Shown here piece after piece: positions 25,846-35,130 of a stretch of 64,000 nucleotides of DNA. A program made the translations under genes and the position numbers. The notes beneath the pieces are model-generated. The model saw only the letters and a list, made by a program, of their open reading frames with translations. It was not told the origin of the DNA and searched no databases. Each line of letters opens with the position of its first letter. Positions within the stretch are counted from its first letter, which is position 1. Source of the DNA: Dyadobacter sp. UC 10 (GTDB lineage Bacteria; Bacteroidota; Bacteroidia; Cytophagales; Spirosomataceae); the NCBI RefSeq assembly GCF_008369915.1, contig NZ_VSRN01000001.1, positions 6,010,501 to 6,074,500 on the forward strand. The letters are read 5' to 3'.

Positions 25846-27164
25846 AAGTTGTACTGCACCCGGCAAGTGAAGACATCGTCGGGTACATCGTTTTCAAACC
25901 CCGTCAAAACCGACTTTTCATTTCTGACAATATCGTAGTAGAAAGTAAATTTGAGCGACTCATTCGCGATGTAGACATAGCCCATCCCGAACGTGTCATA
26001 GCGCAAATCCGCATTGCTGAAACCTTCCGAAGCTTTGATCTGCCCGCCGGTCACCCGTGTATTCGGGTCGTACCAATCATATTTAAAGAGTACCTGATGT
26101 TCGGGGCAGCCCAGATGTTGCAGGAAATAGAAGTATGCGCCGGCGAAATTGCGTGCATAAAGCGGGCTCTTGATACCGTTGCTCGCCGGGTAAGCGCCGG
26201 GTGTTTCGCTGCTGGCAAAAGTGCCGGTTTGTCTGCCGCGGATATATTCGGCACGCAACTCCGTTTCACCTTTTCTGTTTGGAAAACTGATCTGAAAATC
26301 GGCTCCTGCGTAATTTCTGGGAGATTTTTTACCCAGGTTACGTGCAGACGAATCCCGGAGCATGACATATTCGCTGCCTTTATTTTGAGTTGAATAGAAA
26401 ACTTCTGACTGATGCGTGATGCCGCCCAGGTAATGTGAAATCGCAGCAGAAACGGTAGCCCCGCCCAACGCACGCACTTTGTTTGGCTTGAAGCTCAGGC
26501 GACTAATCACATCTTTATGGCTGTCGTAATCGACAGGGCCGGCCATTCCCTGACCATTGAACACGCCAACGTCGACTTTGACTTTTTGCCACCATAGGTC
26601 ATTTTGACGACTCGTTACAGTAAGCATGGCTCCGATATCCCGCTCCGTTTTCATAAGCAGCTGCGACATTCGTCCCCTTTCCGGGCTTTCGCGGTTCGCA
26701 GACGAGAGATTGACCTCATGACCAAACGGACGGGCGAACATCCCGGTAGTCAGTGCAAAAATGCGGAATTTGTTTTCATAAAACCGGCCCCAGAAGTCGC
26801 GGATTGCAACGCCCCGCTCGGTGCCGTCGAATTGAAATACAAAGTAAGACGTGGGATCATTGTTTTTATTCAGGTGAGCATAGTCAACCCTTAGCCGGCC
26901 TCTTCGGAGCATGAAACGGTTATTCGAAGCGGCGCTGAAATTACCACCGGCAAAAGTTTCTGCTCCTTTTCTTGAAATGACCTGAAATTGCGGCTGAATA
27001 TAACCGCTAATCCTGACCCGATTATACCGTTCATATATCGAGAGCATTCCTTTGCCCATTTGATTGGTGGTGTCAACCAGGTCCATTAAGAACCGTTGAG
27101 AAAAGCCCTGAGAGGCCGTCAGGAAAAAAATGGCCACGGTTAAACCGGCATAGCGGAGTTTCAT
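25842..27164 (-). CDS. Porin, phosphate-selective porin O/P family
   Basis: The ATG at 27164 gives 440 residues with a signal peptide (MKLRYAGLTVAIFFL through FSQ); an upstream TTG start is less likely. The mature protein shows the OprO/OprP pattern: RVRISGYIQPQFQVIS, a MLRRGRLRVDYAHLN strand, FQFDGTERGVAIRDFWGRF, GMFARPFGHEVNLSSANRESPERGRMSQ, and a final barrel strand ending in Phe (VFTCRVQYNF). It is an outer-membrane channel that may favour phosphate or other anions, although selectivity cannot be read from sequence. Confidence 0.9.
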   Translation of the reverse strand: MKLRYAGLTVAIFFLTASQGFSQRFLMDLVDTTNQMGKGMLSIYERYNRVRISGYIQPQFQVISRKGAETFAGGNFSAASNNRFMLRRGRLRVDYAHLNKNNDPTSYFVFQFDGTERGVAIRDFWGRFYENKFRIFALTTGMFARPFGHEVNLSSANRESPERGRMSQLLMKTERDIGAMLTVTSRQNDLWWQKVKVDVGVFNGQGMAGPVDYDSHKDVISRLSFKPNKVRALGGATVSAAISHYLGGITHQSEVFYSTQNKGSEYVMLRDSSARNLGKKSPRNYAGADFQISFPNRKGETELRAEYIRGRQTGTFASSETPGAYPASNGIKSPLYARNFAGAYFYFLQHLGCPEHQVLFKYDWYDPNTRVTGGQIKASEGFSNADLRYDTFGMGYVYIANESLKFTFYYDIVRNEKSVLTGFENDVPDDVFTCRVQYNF

Positions 27165-27577
27165 CAAGCTGATTATTGGTGTCTGAACCTGCAAAGAACC
27201 TGAATTTCCAGCAAATATGTTGTCTTAATCTGGCTTAGTTTTCGATATGACATGCATTTGCAACTATGCGGCTGGCGCATTGTTTTCGGCTTCGCTGGAA
27301 CAGGATGTTGGAAAGAGCAAGGGGATATTAAGTAAATAACTGTTTGTCAGCGTGTTGCGGTAGTTACAGTTACATCTTTTGCGTTTTATTAGTATTATAA
27401 TAATAAAAAGTATTAAACAAAATATACTTTTTTAATGTATCATAAATTCAATTCATTATTAATATATTTTTCATATAGATAGTTTGTAACTTTTTAAAAG
27501 TTTATACCGATAATAAAGTATTATTTGAATTGTTTACGCAGTACTTTAATTTAGGGTGGTATTAATTTGAAATATGA
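27165..27577. other. Intergenic region upstream of the porin gene
   Basis: No gene is visible in this 413-bp stretch. Its part from about 27380 to 27530 is extremely AT-rich and carries AAGTATTAAA (27408-27417), the 10-mer also present twice in the polA-oligopeptidase gap. The GC-normal part next to the porin start should hold the porin promoter, but no clean TAnnTTTG is found. Confidence 0.5.
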
Positions 27578-28231
27578 TTAGTATCCAACTGTAAAGCGTT
27601 CCTTAATGTGGTTAGATTGTTCGATTTCATCGACGATCGCTACGGCCAGGTCTTCCACAGAGATAGTGCTGTGACCAGCTTCGTTAAAGACAGGCTTGTT
27701 CAAATCTGTCCGATAGTGCCCTGTCCTCGTTCCCGAAGTACCTGGATTCATTTCGATGGCGGGACTTAGATAGGTCCAGTCGAGCTCAGTTTCCTGTTTG
27801 ATGATTTCAAGATACTCGCGCGCTGCGCTGGCTCCGGGCTTAAATGCTTCGGGGAATTTGGGAGTGTCTATCAATTGAACGCCGGGTTTTATTTCCAGGC
27901 TGCCTGCACCACCGATTACCAACAGTCTTGTAACCCCTGAGGCCTTAACGCCCTCCTGGATAGAACGCGACCCATCCAGGAATTCTGTGTAAATGTTCGG
28001 GTTTGTCCAGCCAGGATTATATGCGCTGATGACAGCGTCTGTACCCGTCACCGCAGCAGCTACTTCCGACGATTCCAGGACATTTACTGACAGCGGTATC
28101 ACCAGATTGTTGTCCGTCGGAATCCTGGATATGTTCCGGACAATAGCGACTACTTCGTGATTGCGCGCTGTCAACTCTTGTAAAATGTGTGAACCCACAA
28201 ATCCTGTGGCTCCGATTAATGCGATTTTCAT
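27578..28231 (-). CDS. NAD(P)-dependent oxidoreductase (NmrA/atypical SDR-like)
   Basis: This 217-residue protein opens with the Rossmann dinucleotide-binding motif IGATGFVGSHILQEL and continues with NVLESSEVAAAVTGTDAVISA, RLLVIGGAGSLE and ELDWTYLSPAIEMNPG, as in atypical short-chain dehydrogenases of the YwnB/NmrA type. The usual Tyr-Lys catalytic pair of classical SDRs is absent, so it may be a redox sensor or a quinone/NADPH reductase. It is monocistronic by position. The exact function is unknown. Confidence 0.88.
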   Translation of the reverse strand: MKIALIGATGFVGSHILQELTARNHEVVAIVRNISRIPTDNNLVIPLSVNVLESSEVAAAVTGTDAVISAYNPGWTNPNIYTEFLDGSRSIQEGVKASGVTRLLVIGGAGSLEIKPGVQLIDTPKFPEAFKPGASAAREYLEIIKQETELDWTYLSPAIEMNPGTSGTRTGHYRTDLNKPVFNEAGHSTISVEDLAVAIVDEIEQSNHIKERFTVGY

Positions 28232-28590
28232 ATTGCGTTGTTTGGTTTATTTGGGGAGACGGGGGGAAAGGGAGGAAGGGAGGAAAGGGGTCGTACGGTA
28301 GCTTTGATTTAAATTGTGTGTCATTTATTGCTGATAATCAGATATTTACAAAATTCACTATTTACACATTTGATACTTTTAGTAAGTATATTATTTATTT
28401 AGAATATAATACATTAAGACTGTAAATTACAGTATTATATGTATTTGATGTTTAAACCTAATTATACGTTTAATTTGTTCATTATGTGCCGTATTTTTTA
28501 ATCGGTTTAAAAGAAAGGTACATATCAATTCATTCAATTTTAATGCTACTTTTCCTGTTTTTAGAAAGTGTGAGAAGTACTATAAGGATG
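28232..28590. other. Intergenic region with purine tract and AT-rich segment
   Basis: Next to the oxidoreductase start is a purine-rich tract (about 28254-28290, GGGGGGAAAGGGAGGAAGG type). The rest to 28590 is very AT-rich. No gene or RNA is recognisable. The purine tract resembles one arm of the array at 39804-39929 but has no pyrimidine partner here. Confidence 0.5.
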
Positions 28591-30798
28591 TTACTTTAAA
28601 ATGGTTAAGCCGCCTTTGTAGGATCGTCTGGTATACTGGATTAAGTAGTAATAGTAGCCGCCCGATATGTCGGTAGGGCACCAGTCGTTTGGTCGGATGT
28701 TTGAGTAGTATACCTGCTTGCCCCAGCGGTTGTAAATAGTGATGTCTTTGAAACGATCATCGCATTTATCGCCTGGCAATTCCTGGAATACCAGGCAATC
28801 ATTTTTTGAATCTCCATTTGGTGTGATCACATTAGGAATTTCGGGGAAAGGTTGTTCTTCGCTGTCTTTGACAATAATCCGGACAGTGGTAGTGTCGCTT
28901 GCGGCGGCGCAACTTTTGTCCTGGGTTATAAAATCCACCAGGAAAGTCTGCTCGGATTCTCCTGCGAGCAAAGTACATTCCGGACTCCACGAATAGGGTG
29001 AAGTGACCGTTTTTACGCCTGACTTGCCTTCAAAGATCATCCCAGCATCTTTCAGGTCGAAGCCGCGCCCTGCCGCCACCAGACTGATCAAATTGGTGTC
29101 GGGGTCTGTGCCGAAGACGTCAAAGGATATCGCTTCCGACGCGCCGATTAAATGCGTGATTTCCTGAACAGGCAGTGAGGTTTTCACAGCGGGCGGATTG
29201 TTGGGCGATTCGTCAACCACAAAGTATACCGGCCTGGAAACAGGCATTGGGTTCCCTTCGCAGCGCATATCCTCTACCTTGAAGTCAACAGCAAGTGTGT
29301 CGCCTTTTTTGGCCTGGCAGGGAGGCGTCCAGGTGAAATTCTGTTTGACATTTTCTGTCCCCGACGCTGCGGCGAAAGTCATTCCCATATCGTTCATATT
29401 AAAATCTCGACCGCGACCGGAAAGGGTGAGCTTGTCTTTGTCAGGGTCCTTTCCAAAAACAGTAAAGTTGATCGGAACACCGGCGGTAACATGTACATAG
29501 TCGGCGCCCAGTGAAGTAGTAACGGCAGGTGGGTTGTTACCCGAACTCTCGCGTCTGATAAATATACTCAGCGTATCGGTCAGCGGTATTGGGCAGCTTT
29601 CGTCTTCCGCAATGAGATCTATGCGTATCGGCCGGTTGTCATAAGTCACAAAGCAGTCTTCAAGGCAGACCTCGAATTTCAGCGTGTCATTTGCAATTGT
29701 CGTGCGAAATTCAGCGGGGAGAATCGAGAAATAATCTTTGGTGTTATTGACAGCACGTCCATTGACGCGCACCATCTGGTGAATGGTAGGGTCGGTTACG
29801 ATCACTTCAAAACAGTTTGGATCGTCCTTTTTGATTGTAATGATCTCATTTTCATTGTACCAGGTCGTTTTTCCTTTTGGTTTGTATAAAAGCTTAGGAG
29901 GCTCCATTTTCGGGCAATCCACGACTTTTAATTGAAAATCCCTGGTGAGCGTACCGATTTTGACCCCGTTCCGATATTCATCAACCTGAACTGCGAATAC
30001 ATACAATCCGATGCTCCCCGCTGTAACGGTAAGCATTCCGGTAGAGCGGTTGACTTTGAGCGGGTCGGGACCGGGAATAATATTGGCGACTGTCACGCCA
30101 TCGATCCAGCTCAGACGCGGGTAAGCGGATGATCCTCGTGCGGGAATGCTGGGGTTAGTCTTGTCTGAGTAGCCCTGCATGGGCGTGATGAGGCTATATA
30201 CCAGGCTGTCGCCATCGGCATCGGTACCTCCGAAATCAAAGAAAAACGGTGAGTTAACGCAGGCATAGTCGCCTTTTATGGCCGGAAATAGGGGAGAGGA
30301 ATTTTTAAAGTTTGCGTTATTCTTAAAAAGCGGCGGAAATTCGAGGTAAAAAAGGCTTCCCGCATCGCCGGGATTTTTGATATTGGTGATAGTACCATTG
30401 CGGCAGCATCTGTCCCAAACCATATAGTAACCCTGCGGATCATCGAAATCGGTTGGGTTGAGCCGCAATGTGGAGCTGTAAGTGATCATGTAGGTCTGCA
30501 ACGTGGATATTCCGCACACCGGATTAGCGTACGTCACAGATTTTCGTTCTATTTTTGGAGCTTCAAGCCAGCCGATGGCGGCATTGTCGCGTTTTCGAAA
30601 GACATAGATGACAACCGCGGGGTCTTCTGCACCGGGGTTTCCATTGAGTGCATCGAAATACATCGTGAGCCCGATGTTATAGTTATAGTAACTGTCCTTG
30701 TTTTCAGTGATAAAAAGCTGTCCGCCCACAATGTGTGTGGCTTTGGCTTGAAAAAAAAAGAAAAGTAGAATTATTGACCAGATAAACCGCTTTTTCAT
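28591..30798 (-). CDS. Secreted protein with T9SS type B (gliding-motility-type) C-terminal domain
   Basis: This 735-residue exported protein has a signal peptide (MKKRFIWSIILLFFFFQAKA) followed by HIVGGQLF, the usual start of this family of large Bacteroidota surface proteins. The middle has repeated Ig/cadherin-like segments (FTVFGKDPDKDKLTLSGRG and FDVFGTDPDTNLISLVAAGRG are clearly homologous repeats, each with VTAGVPINF or a matching lead-in). The C-terminus carries a type IX secretion type B sorting domain: IPNVITPNGDSKNDCLVF, ITIYNRWGKQVYYS, and GYYYYLIQY. It should be secreted to the cell surface by T9SS, whose core genes are not in the window. Role unknown, probably adhesion. Confidence 0.9.
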   Translation of the reverse strand: MKKRFIWSIILLFFFFQAKATHIVGGQLFITENKDSYYNYNIGLTMYFDALNGNPGAEDPAVVIYVFRKRDNAAIGWLEAPKIERKSVTYANPVCGISTLQTYMITYSSTLRLNPTDFDDPQGYYMVWDRCCRNGTITNIKNPGDAGSLFYLEFPPLFKNNANFKNSSPLFPAIKGDYACVNSPFFFDFGGTDADGDSLVYSLITPMQGYSDKTNPSIPARGSSAYPRLSWIDGVTVANIIPGPDPLKVNRSTGMLTVTAGSIGLYVFAVQVDEYRNGVKIGTLTRDFQLKVVDCPKMEPPKLLYKPKGKTTWYNENEIITIKKDDPNCFEVIVTDPTIHQMVRVNGRAVNNTKDYFSILPAEFRTTIANDTLKFEVCLEDCFVTYDNRPIRIDLIAEDESCPIPLTDTLSIFIRRESSGNNPPAVTTSLGADYVHVTAGVPINFTVFGKDPDKDKLTLSGRGRDFNMNDMGMTFAAASGTENVKQNFTWTPPCQAKKGDTLAVDFKVEDMRCEGNPMPVSRPVYFVVDESPNNPPAVKTSLPVQEITHLIGASEAISFDVFGTDPDTNLISLVAAGRGFDLKDAGMIFEGKSGVKTVTSPYSWSPECTLLAGESEQTFLVDFITQDKSCAAASDTTTVRIIVKDSEEQPFPEIPNVITPNGDSKNDCLVFQELPGDKCDDRFKDITIYNRWGKQVYYSNIRPNDWCPTDISGGYYYYLIQYTRRSYKGGLTILK

Positions 30799-30861
30799 GG
30801 TTTGATGAACTGTAAAAATGATCCTATAAGGTTTTGGATTTTAGTAAATTAAAAAAGGAGT

Positions 30862-32274
30862 ATGCTCAAAAATAACAAATATGAATACGTTGAAATTACC
30901 GATTTTGCGGCAGAAGGCAAATGTATATTTAAATCGGAGGACGGTGTAATTTTTGTAGAAGGAAATGTGGCGCCCGGTGACATCGTTGATTTGCAGGTAG
31001 TCAAAACAAAGAAGAAATTAAAGGAGGCGATCGTTACAAAAACACACAAATTATCCTCGTTACGGACCGATCCTTACTGTCTTCACCACACGGTTTGCGG
31101 TGGTTGTAAATGGCAGCACATCGACTATCAGCATCAGTTGAAATTTAAAAGACAGCAGGTAATTGACCATTTTGAAAGAATTGGTAAGATTAGGAATGTT
31201 GAGATTAGCCAGATCCTGGCTGCACCGAAGACGGAATATTATCGCAATAAGTTGGAATTTACTTTTTCAAACTGGCGCTGGCTGACGAAAGAGCAAATGG
31301 ATTCGGGGCAGCAGTTCTCGAAGAATGCGCTGGGCTTTCACGTTCCCAAACGTTTTGACAAAATATTTACGGTAGACCACTGTCACCTGCAACCCGACCC
31401 GTCGAACACGATCCGGAACTCGCTGCACCACTTCGCCGATCTGAAAAGCGTTCCTTATTATGATGTGCGTTTCAACGTCGGCATTATGCGGAACCTGGTT
31501 GTTCGCACTGCGAATACCGGAGATGTGATGGTGATCGTGCAATTTGGAGCAGACAATCAGGAAGCTATCGCGGAGGTAATGGAATATATGCACAAAACGC
31601 ATCCGGAAATCACTTCTCTGAATTATATCATTAACCTGAAAGGCAACGATTCGTACCAGGACCAAAACGTAATCCATTATGCGGGAGAGGATTTTATCCG
31701 CGAAACAATGGAAGACCTGACTTTCCTGGTGGGGCCGAAGTCGTTTTACCAGACGAATTCTGACCAGGCTTACCAGCTTTTCAGCGTGGCGAGAGAATAT
31801 GCCGGGCTGACAGGAAATGAGTCGGTTTATGATCTATACACCGGAACCGGCACGATTGCTAATTTTGTAGCCAGAAGGGCGAAAAAAGTGGTAGGTGTAG
31901 AATATGTGGAAGCCGCAGTGCAGGATGCGCGCAGGAACTCTGAATTGAATGGCATTACGAATACGTCCTTTTTTGCCGGGGATATGCGCGGAATCATGAA
32001 CGAGAATTTCCTGAACACGCATGGAAGGCCTGACGTTATTATCACAGATCCCCCGCGCGCAGGTATGGATCAGCCGGTAGTAGAAACCATCCTGAAAGCT
32101 GCACCAGACCGAATTGTGTATGTAAGTTGTAATACAGCGACCCAGGCACGCGACATTGCTTTGATGTCTGAGGACTACGAAGTGACCAAAGTGCAACCGG
32201 TAGATATGTTCCCTAATACGCATCATGTGGAAAATGTGGCGTTGCTGGTTAGGCGTCACCCCGAAATTTCCTAG
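30862..32274 (+). CDS. rlmD: 23S rRNA (uracil-C5)-methyltransferase, RlmD/TrmA family
   Basis: This 470-residue RNA m5U methyltransferase has an N-terminal TRAM domain (about 1-60), then the RlmD-type iron-sulfur cluster cysteines Cys73, Cys79 and Cys82 (CLHHTVCGGC) with the fourth at Cys174 (VDHCHL). The methyltransferase core follows with SAM motif YDLYTGTGTIANFV, DPPRAGMDQPVVETI, and the catalytic Cys423 (VYVSCNTATQARD). The Fe-S cysteines point to RlmD/RlmCD rather than TrmA. Which 23S uridine is modified cannot be told, as RlmD and RlmCD types differ by few residues. An AGGAG sits 1 nt before the ATG. It is convergent with dnaB. Confidence 0.9.
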   Translation: MLKNNKYEYVEITDFAAEGKCIFKSEDGVIFVEGNVAPGDIVDLQVVKTKKKLKEAIVTKTHKLSSLRTDPYCLHHTVCGGCKWQHIDYQHQLKFKRQQVIDHFERIGKIRNVEISQILAAPKTEYYRNKLEFTFSNWRWLTKEQMDSGQQFSKNALGFHVPKRFDKIFTVDHCHLQPDPSNTIRNSLHHFADLKSVPYYDVRFNVGIMRNLVVRTANTGDVMVIVQFGADNQEAIAEVMEYMHKTHPEITSLNYIINLKGNDSYQDQNVIHYAGEDFIRETMEDLTFLVGPKSFYQTNSDQAYQLFSVAREYAGLTGNESVYDLYTGTGTIANFVARRAKKVVGVEYVEAAVQDARRNSELNGITNTSFFAGDMRGIMNENFLNTHGRPDVIITDPPRAGMDQPVVETILKAAPDRIVYVSCNTATQARDIALMSEDYEVTKVQPVDMFPNTHHVENVALLVRRHPEIS

Positions 32275-32293
32275 CGAACCTTGCAGATCGCAA

Positions 32294-32316
32294 AAAGTCC
32301 CCTTCTCGGGGGATTT
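32294..32316. terminator. GC-rich hairpin between rlmD and dnaB
   Basis: GTCCCC (32297-32302) pairs with the GGGGGAT that follows a short TTCTC loop. On the minus strand the stem is followed by ACTTTTTG, as expected for a dnaB terminator. Both genes converge on it. It resembles the hairpin at 378-402. Confidence 0.55.
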
Positions 32317-32321
32317 AGGGC

Positions 32322-33935
32322 CTAAAACGGCGGTTCGCTGTCCGGGCCTTTGTAGTCGAAGTTGCTGAGGTCGTTGGCGCGGCTTCTTAATGTGCCGCCT
32401 GCTGATGAAGGATTTGCCTGGCTCTCAAATGAGCCGATTGGATTGGTGGTCTGAATTGGTCGGTCGACCGAGAATGGGGCAGGGGTATAGGCAGAATCGA
32501 GGTCGGTGAACTTGGTGTACTTACCAATAAAACGAAGCTGGATTGTATCCAGGGAGCCCGCCCGGTTTTTAGCCAGGATAACTTCACCGATACCTGCCAC
32601 AGAATTTCCAGCCTCGTCTTCTGTAATGCCATAATACTCAGGACGGTACAGGAATATTACCATATCTGCATCCTGCTCAATAGAACCGGATTCCCTTAAA
32701 TCGGATAGTTGCGGCCGTTTTTCACCTCCACGCGTTTCCACGGCCCGGCTTAACTGTGACAATGCGATAACCGGCACGTCCAGTTCTTTTGCCAGGTTTT
32801 TCAGCGACCGTGAGATCATCGCAATTTCCTGCTCCCGGTTACCTGCTCCCTTACCGCCGGTATCACCCGTCATCAGCTGCAAATAGTCGATTACGATCAT
32901 CTGAATGTCGTGCTGGGCTTTCAGGCGGCGACATTTGGCACGCAATTCCAGAATAGAAAGGGCAGGGGTGTCGTCGATGAAGATAGGGGCGTTGGTAAGG
33001 CGGTGAATGCGGTGGTGCAGCTGCTCCCACTCGTGTGGGGCCAGACTACCTTTCCTGATTTTTTCACTATCAATTTCTGCTTCGGCGGAAATAAGCCTGT
33101 TTACAAGCTGTACCGACGACATTTCAAGTGAGAATATCGCTACCGGCATATTAAACTCTACGGCGGCATTCCGGAGTGAGGAAACGACAAATGCCGTTTT
33201 TCCCATACCAGGCCGCGCCGCGAGGATCATCAATTCCGTTTTTTGCCAGCCGGAGGTTAACCTGTCCAGCGCGCTGAAACCGGAAGGTACTCCGGTCAGA
33301 CCGTCCTTATTATTCTTTTTCTGATCCAGTTCTGCCAATGCCTGTCGCATCAGCGCGCCCATGTCAGCGTAGTTTTTCTTGATATTTGATTCCGAGATCT
33401 GAAACAGGTTCTGCTCCATCTTATCGAGGAGCATAAATACGTCTGTCGTCTCTTCGAATGCATCCCGCTGTATTTCAGAAGCAATCTTGATCAGTTCTCT
33501 TTTGATATAGGCCTGAGAAATGATCCTTGCATGGAATTCAATATTCGCCGCCGAGTTAACCTTGCTCGTCAGCTGCATGATGTAGGTTGCGCCTCCGATC
33601 ATTTCAAGCTCTCCGGTACTGCGTAATTTGGCAGTGACGGTCAGCATATCAATCGGTTCTGAATCAGCGAAAAGGGTAATGATCGCACTGTAAATACGGA
33701 TATGCGCCTCTTTGTAAAAACTGTCAGGACGAAGAATGTCGGCTACCGCGGTAAGTGCATCCTTTTCAATCATCAAAGCACCCAGTACAGCCTCTTCCAT
33801 ATCCACGGCCTGTGGGGGTAATTTGCTGATATTCTGGTCAATAGAAGGAGTTCTGGCACCGTAAGGTTTCTTGGCGAATGCACCGGATTTGGAGCCTTGT
33901 CTTGACTGGTTATTGGGGCCTTTTTCGTTTTCCAT
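32322..33935 (-). CDS. dnaB: Replicative DNA helicase DnaB
   Basis: This 537-residue hexameric helicase unwinds DNA at the fork. The N-terminal domain (about 35-140) shows LPPQAVDMEEAVLGALMIEKDAL. The RecA-like C-terminal ATPase has Walker A LAARPGMGKTAFVV, the H1a-type VAIFSLEMSSVQLVNRL, Walker B QMIVIDYLQLMTGD, and the R-finger region LSQLSRAVETRGGEKRPQLSDLRESGSIEQDADMVIFLYRPEYYG. It is uninterrupted by any intein. The start codon has no unusual features. It is divergent from phoH across 238 bp. Confidence 0.97.
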   Translation of the reverse strand: MENEKGPNNQSRQGSKSGAFAKKPYGARTPSIDQNISKLPPQAVDMEEAVLGALMIEKDALTAVADILRPDSFYKEAHIRIYSAIITLFADSEPIDMLTVTAKLRSTGELEMIGGATYIMQLTSKVNSAANIEFHARIISQAYIKRELIKIASEIQRDAFEETTDVFMLLDKMEQNLFQISESNIKKNYADMGALMRQALAELDQKKNNKDGLTGVPSGFSALDRLTSGWQKTELMILAARPGMGKTAFVVSSLRNAAVEFNMPVAIFSLEMSSVQLVNRLISAEAEIDSEKIRKGSLAPHEWEQLHHRIHRLTNAPIFIDDTPALSILELRAKCRRLKAQHDIQMIVIDYLQLMTGDTGGKGAGNREQEIAMISRSLKNLAKELDVPVIALSQLSRAVETRGGEKRPQLSDLRESGSIEQDADMVIFLYRPEYYGITEDEAGNSVAGIGEVILAKNRAGSLDTIQLRFIGKYTKFTDLDSAYTPAPFSVDRPIQTTNPIGSFESQANPSSAGGTLRSRANDLSNFDYKGPDSEPPF

Positions 33936-34173
33936 ATGAAGACAAAGTTACGCATTGCGGCGCGCGTTCAAAAGGAAAGAACAGTCAAGTTCAGTCAATA
34001 TTTTTTTCGTAAAACCTGAAAATTTTCAGCTACTCTGATAATGAAAGAGTTGCTTGGAAAACACCATTTTTTACCAGCGTTTTTCGTTCTTGAAATTTGA
34101 TTTTTTAAATCTATGTTTTATAAATGTTGGTATTATTACTAACTTTTTAGAAGAAATAGGTAAACACTAAACT

Positions 34174-35130
34174 TTGATTCATTTGCTGGAAAAAATCATC
34201 ACGCTCGAAGACGTTTCAATGGTTGACTTTTTGGGTATTCATAATTCGAATATCAAGGAAGTGGCCGCAGCTTTCCCCGAAAGCAAGATCATTTCACGAG
34301 GCAACGAGATCCGCATCCAGGGCACTGCTCCCGAAATTATCAGAATCACGGATGTAATGGATTCACTTCTTGCGCATTACCAGAAGTATGGTAAAATCAC
34401 CAATGACAATGTAAAAGGCTATCTCAACGGAATTTCTAAAACGCCGGTTGCCGGTGGCGACGATGATGACGACGTGATCCTTTATGGTAACAAGGGATTG
34501 GTGATCAAAGCCAAAACAACCAACCAGCGGCTACTGGTAGAGCAGGCTGCCAAATATGACCTTGTATTTGCAGTTGGACCGGCGGGTACCGGTAAAACCT
34601 ACACAGCCGTGGCGATAGCAGTCAGGGCGCTGAAAAATAAGGAAATAAAGAAAATTATTATCACGCGCCCGGCGGTGGAGGCAGGGGAGAACCTGGGTTT
34701 TTTGCCCGGCGATCTCAAAGAAAAGATCGATCCGTACCTGCGCCCGATCTACGATGCGCTGGACGACATGATCGCTCCCGAGAAGCTGAAACTGTATCTC
34801 GAAAGCCGCACGATTGAAATCGCCCCGCTGGCGTATATGCGCGGCCGGACTCTAAACAACGCATTTATATTGCTGGACGAGGCGCAGAACACGACACCCA
34901 TGCAGATGAAAATGTTCCTGACAAGGATGGGGCCAAGTTCAAAAGCGATAATTACAGGTGACAAATCTCAGATTGATCTCCCGAAAAACCTGAAATCCGG
35001 TCTTATCGATTCGCTGACGGTTTTAAAAGGTATTAAAGGGATCAGTTTCGTCGAATTGGATGGATCTGATGTTGTAAGGCACCGGTTGGTTAAGGATATT
35101 CTGGCGGCCTATGAAAAAGCGGAACAATAG
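34174..35130 (+). CDS. PhoH-family P-loop ATPase
   Basis: This 318-residue protein starts at TTG, the only candidate upstream of the conserved VSMVDFLGIHNSNIKEVAAAFP. It has an N-terminal KH-like region and then the PhoH ATPase domain with Walker A Lys141 (GPAGTGKTYTA), ITRPAVEAGENLGFLPGD, and Walker B FILLDEAQNTTP, followed by TRMGPSSKAIITGDKSQIDLP. PhoH proteins are predicted RNA helicases or ATPases involved in RNA handling and stress. Its last 20 nt overlap the start of the metalloprotease gene. Confidence 0.95.
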   Translation: MIHLLEKIITLEDVSMVDFLGIHNSNIKEVAAAFPESKIISRGNEIRIQGTAPEIIRITDVMDSLLAHYQKYGKITNDNVKGYLNGISKTPVAGGDDDDDVILYGNKGLVIKAKTTNQRLLVEQAAKYDLVFAVGPAGTGKTYTAVAIAVRALKNKEIKKIIITRPAVEAGENLGFLPGDLKEKIDPYLRPIYDALDDMIAPEKLKLYLESRTIEIAPLAYMRGRTLNNAFILLDEAQNTTPMQMKMFLTRMGPSSKAIITGDKSQIDLPKNLKSGLIDSLTVLKGIKGISFVELDGSDVVRHRLVKDILAAYEKAEQ

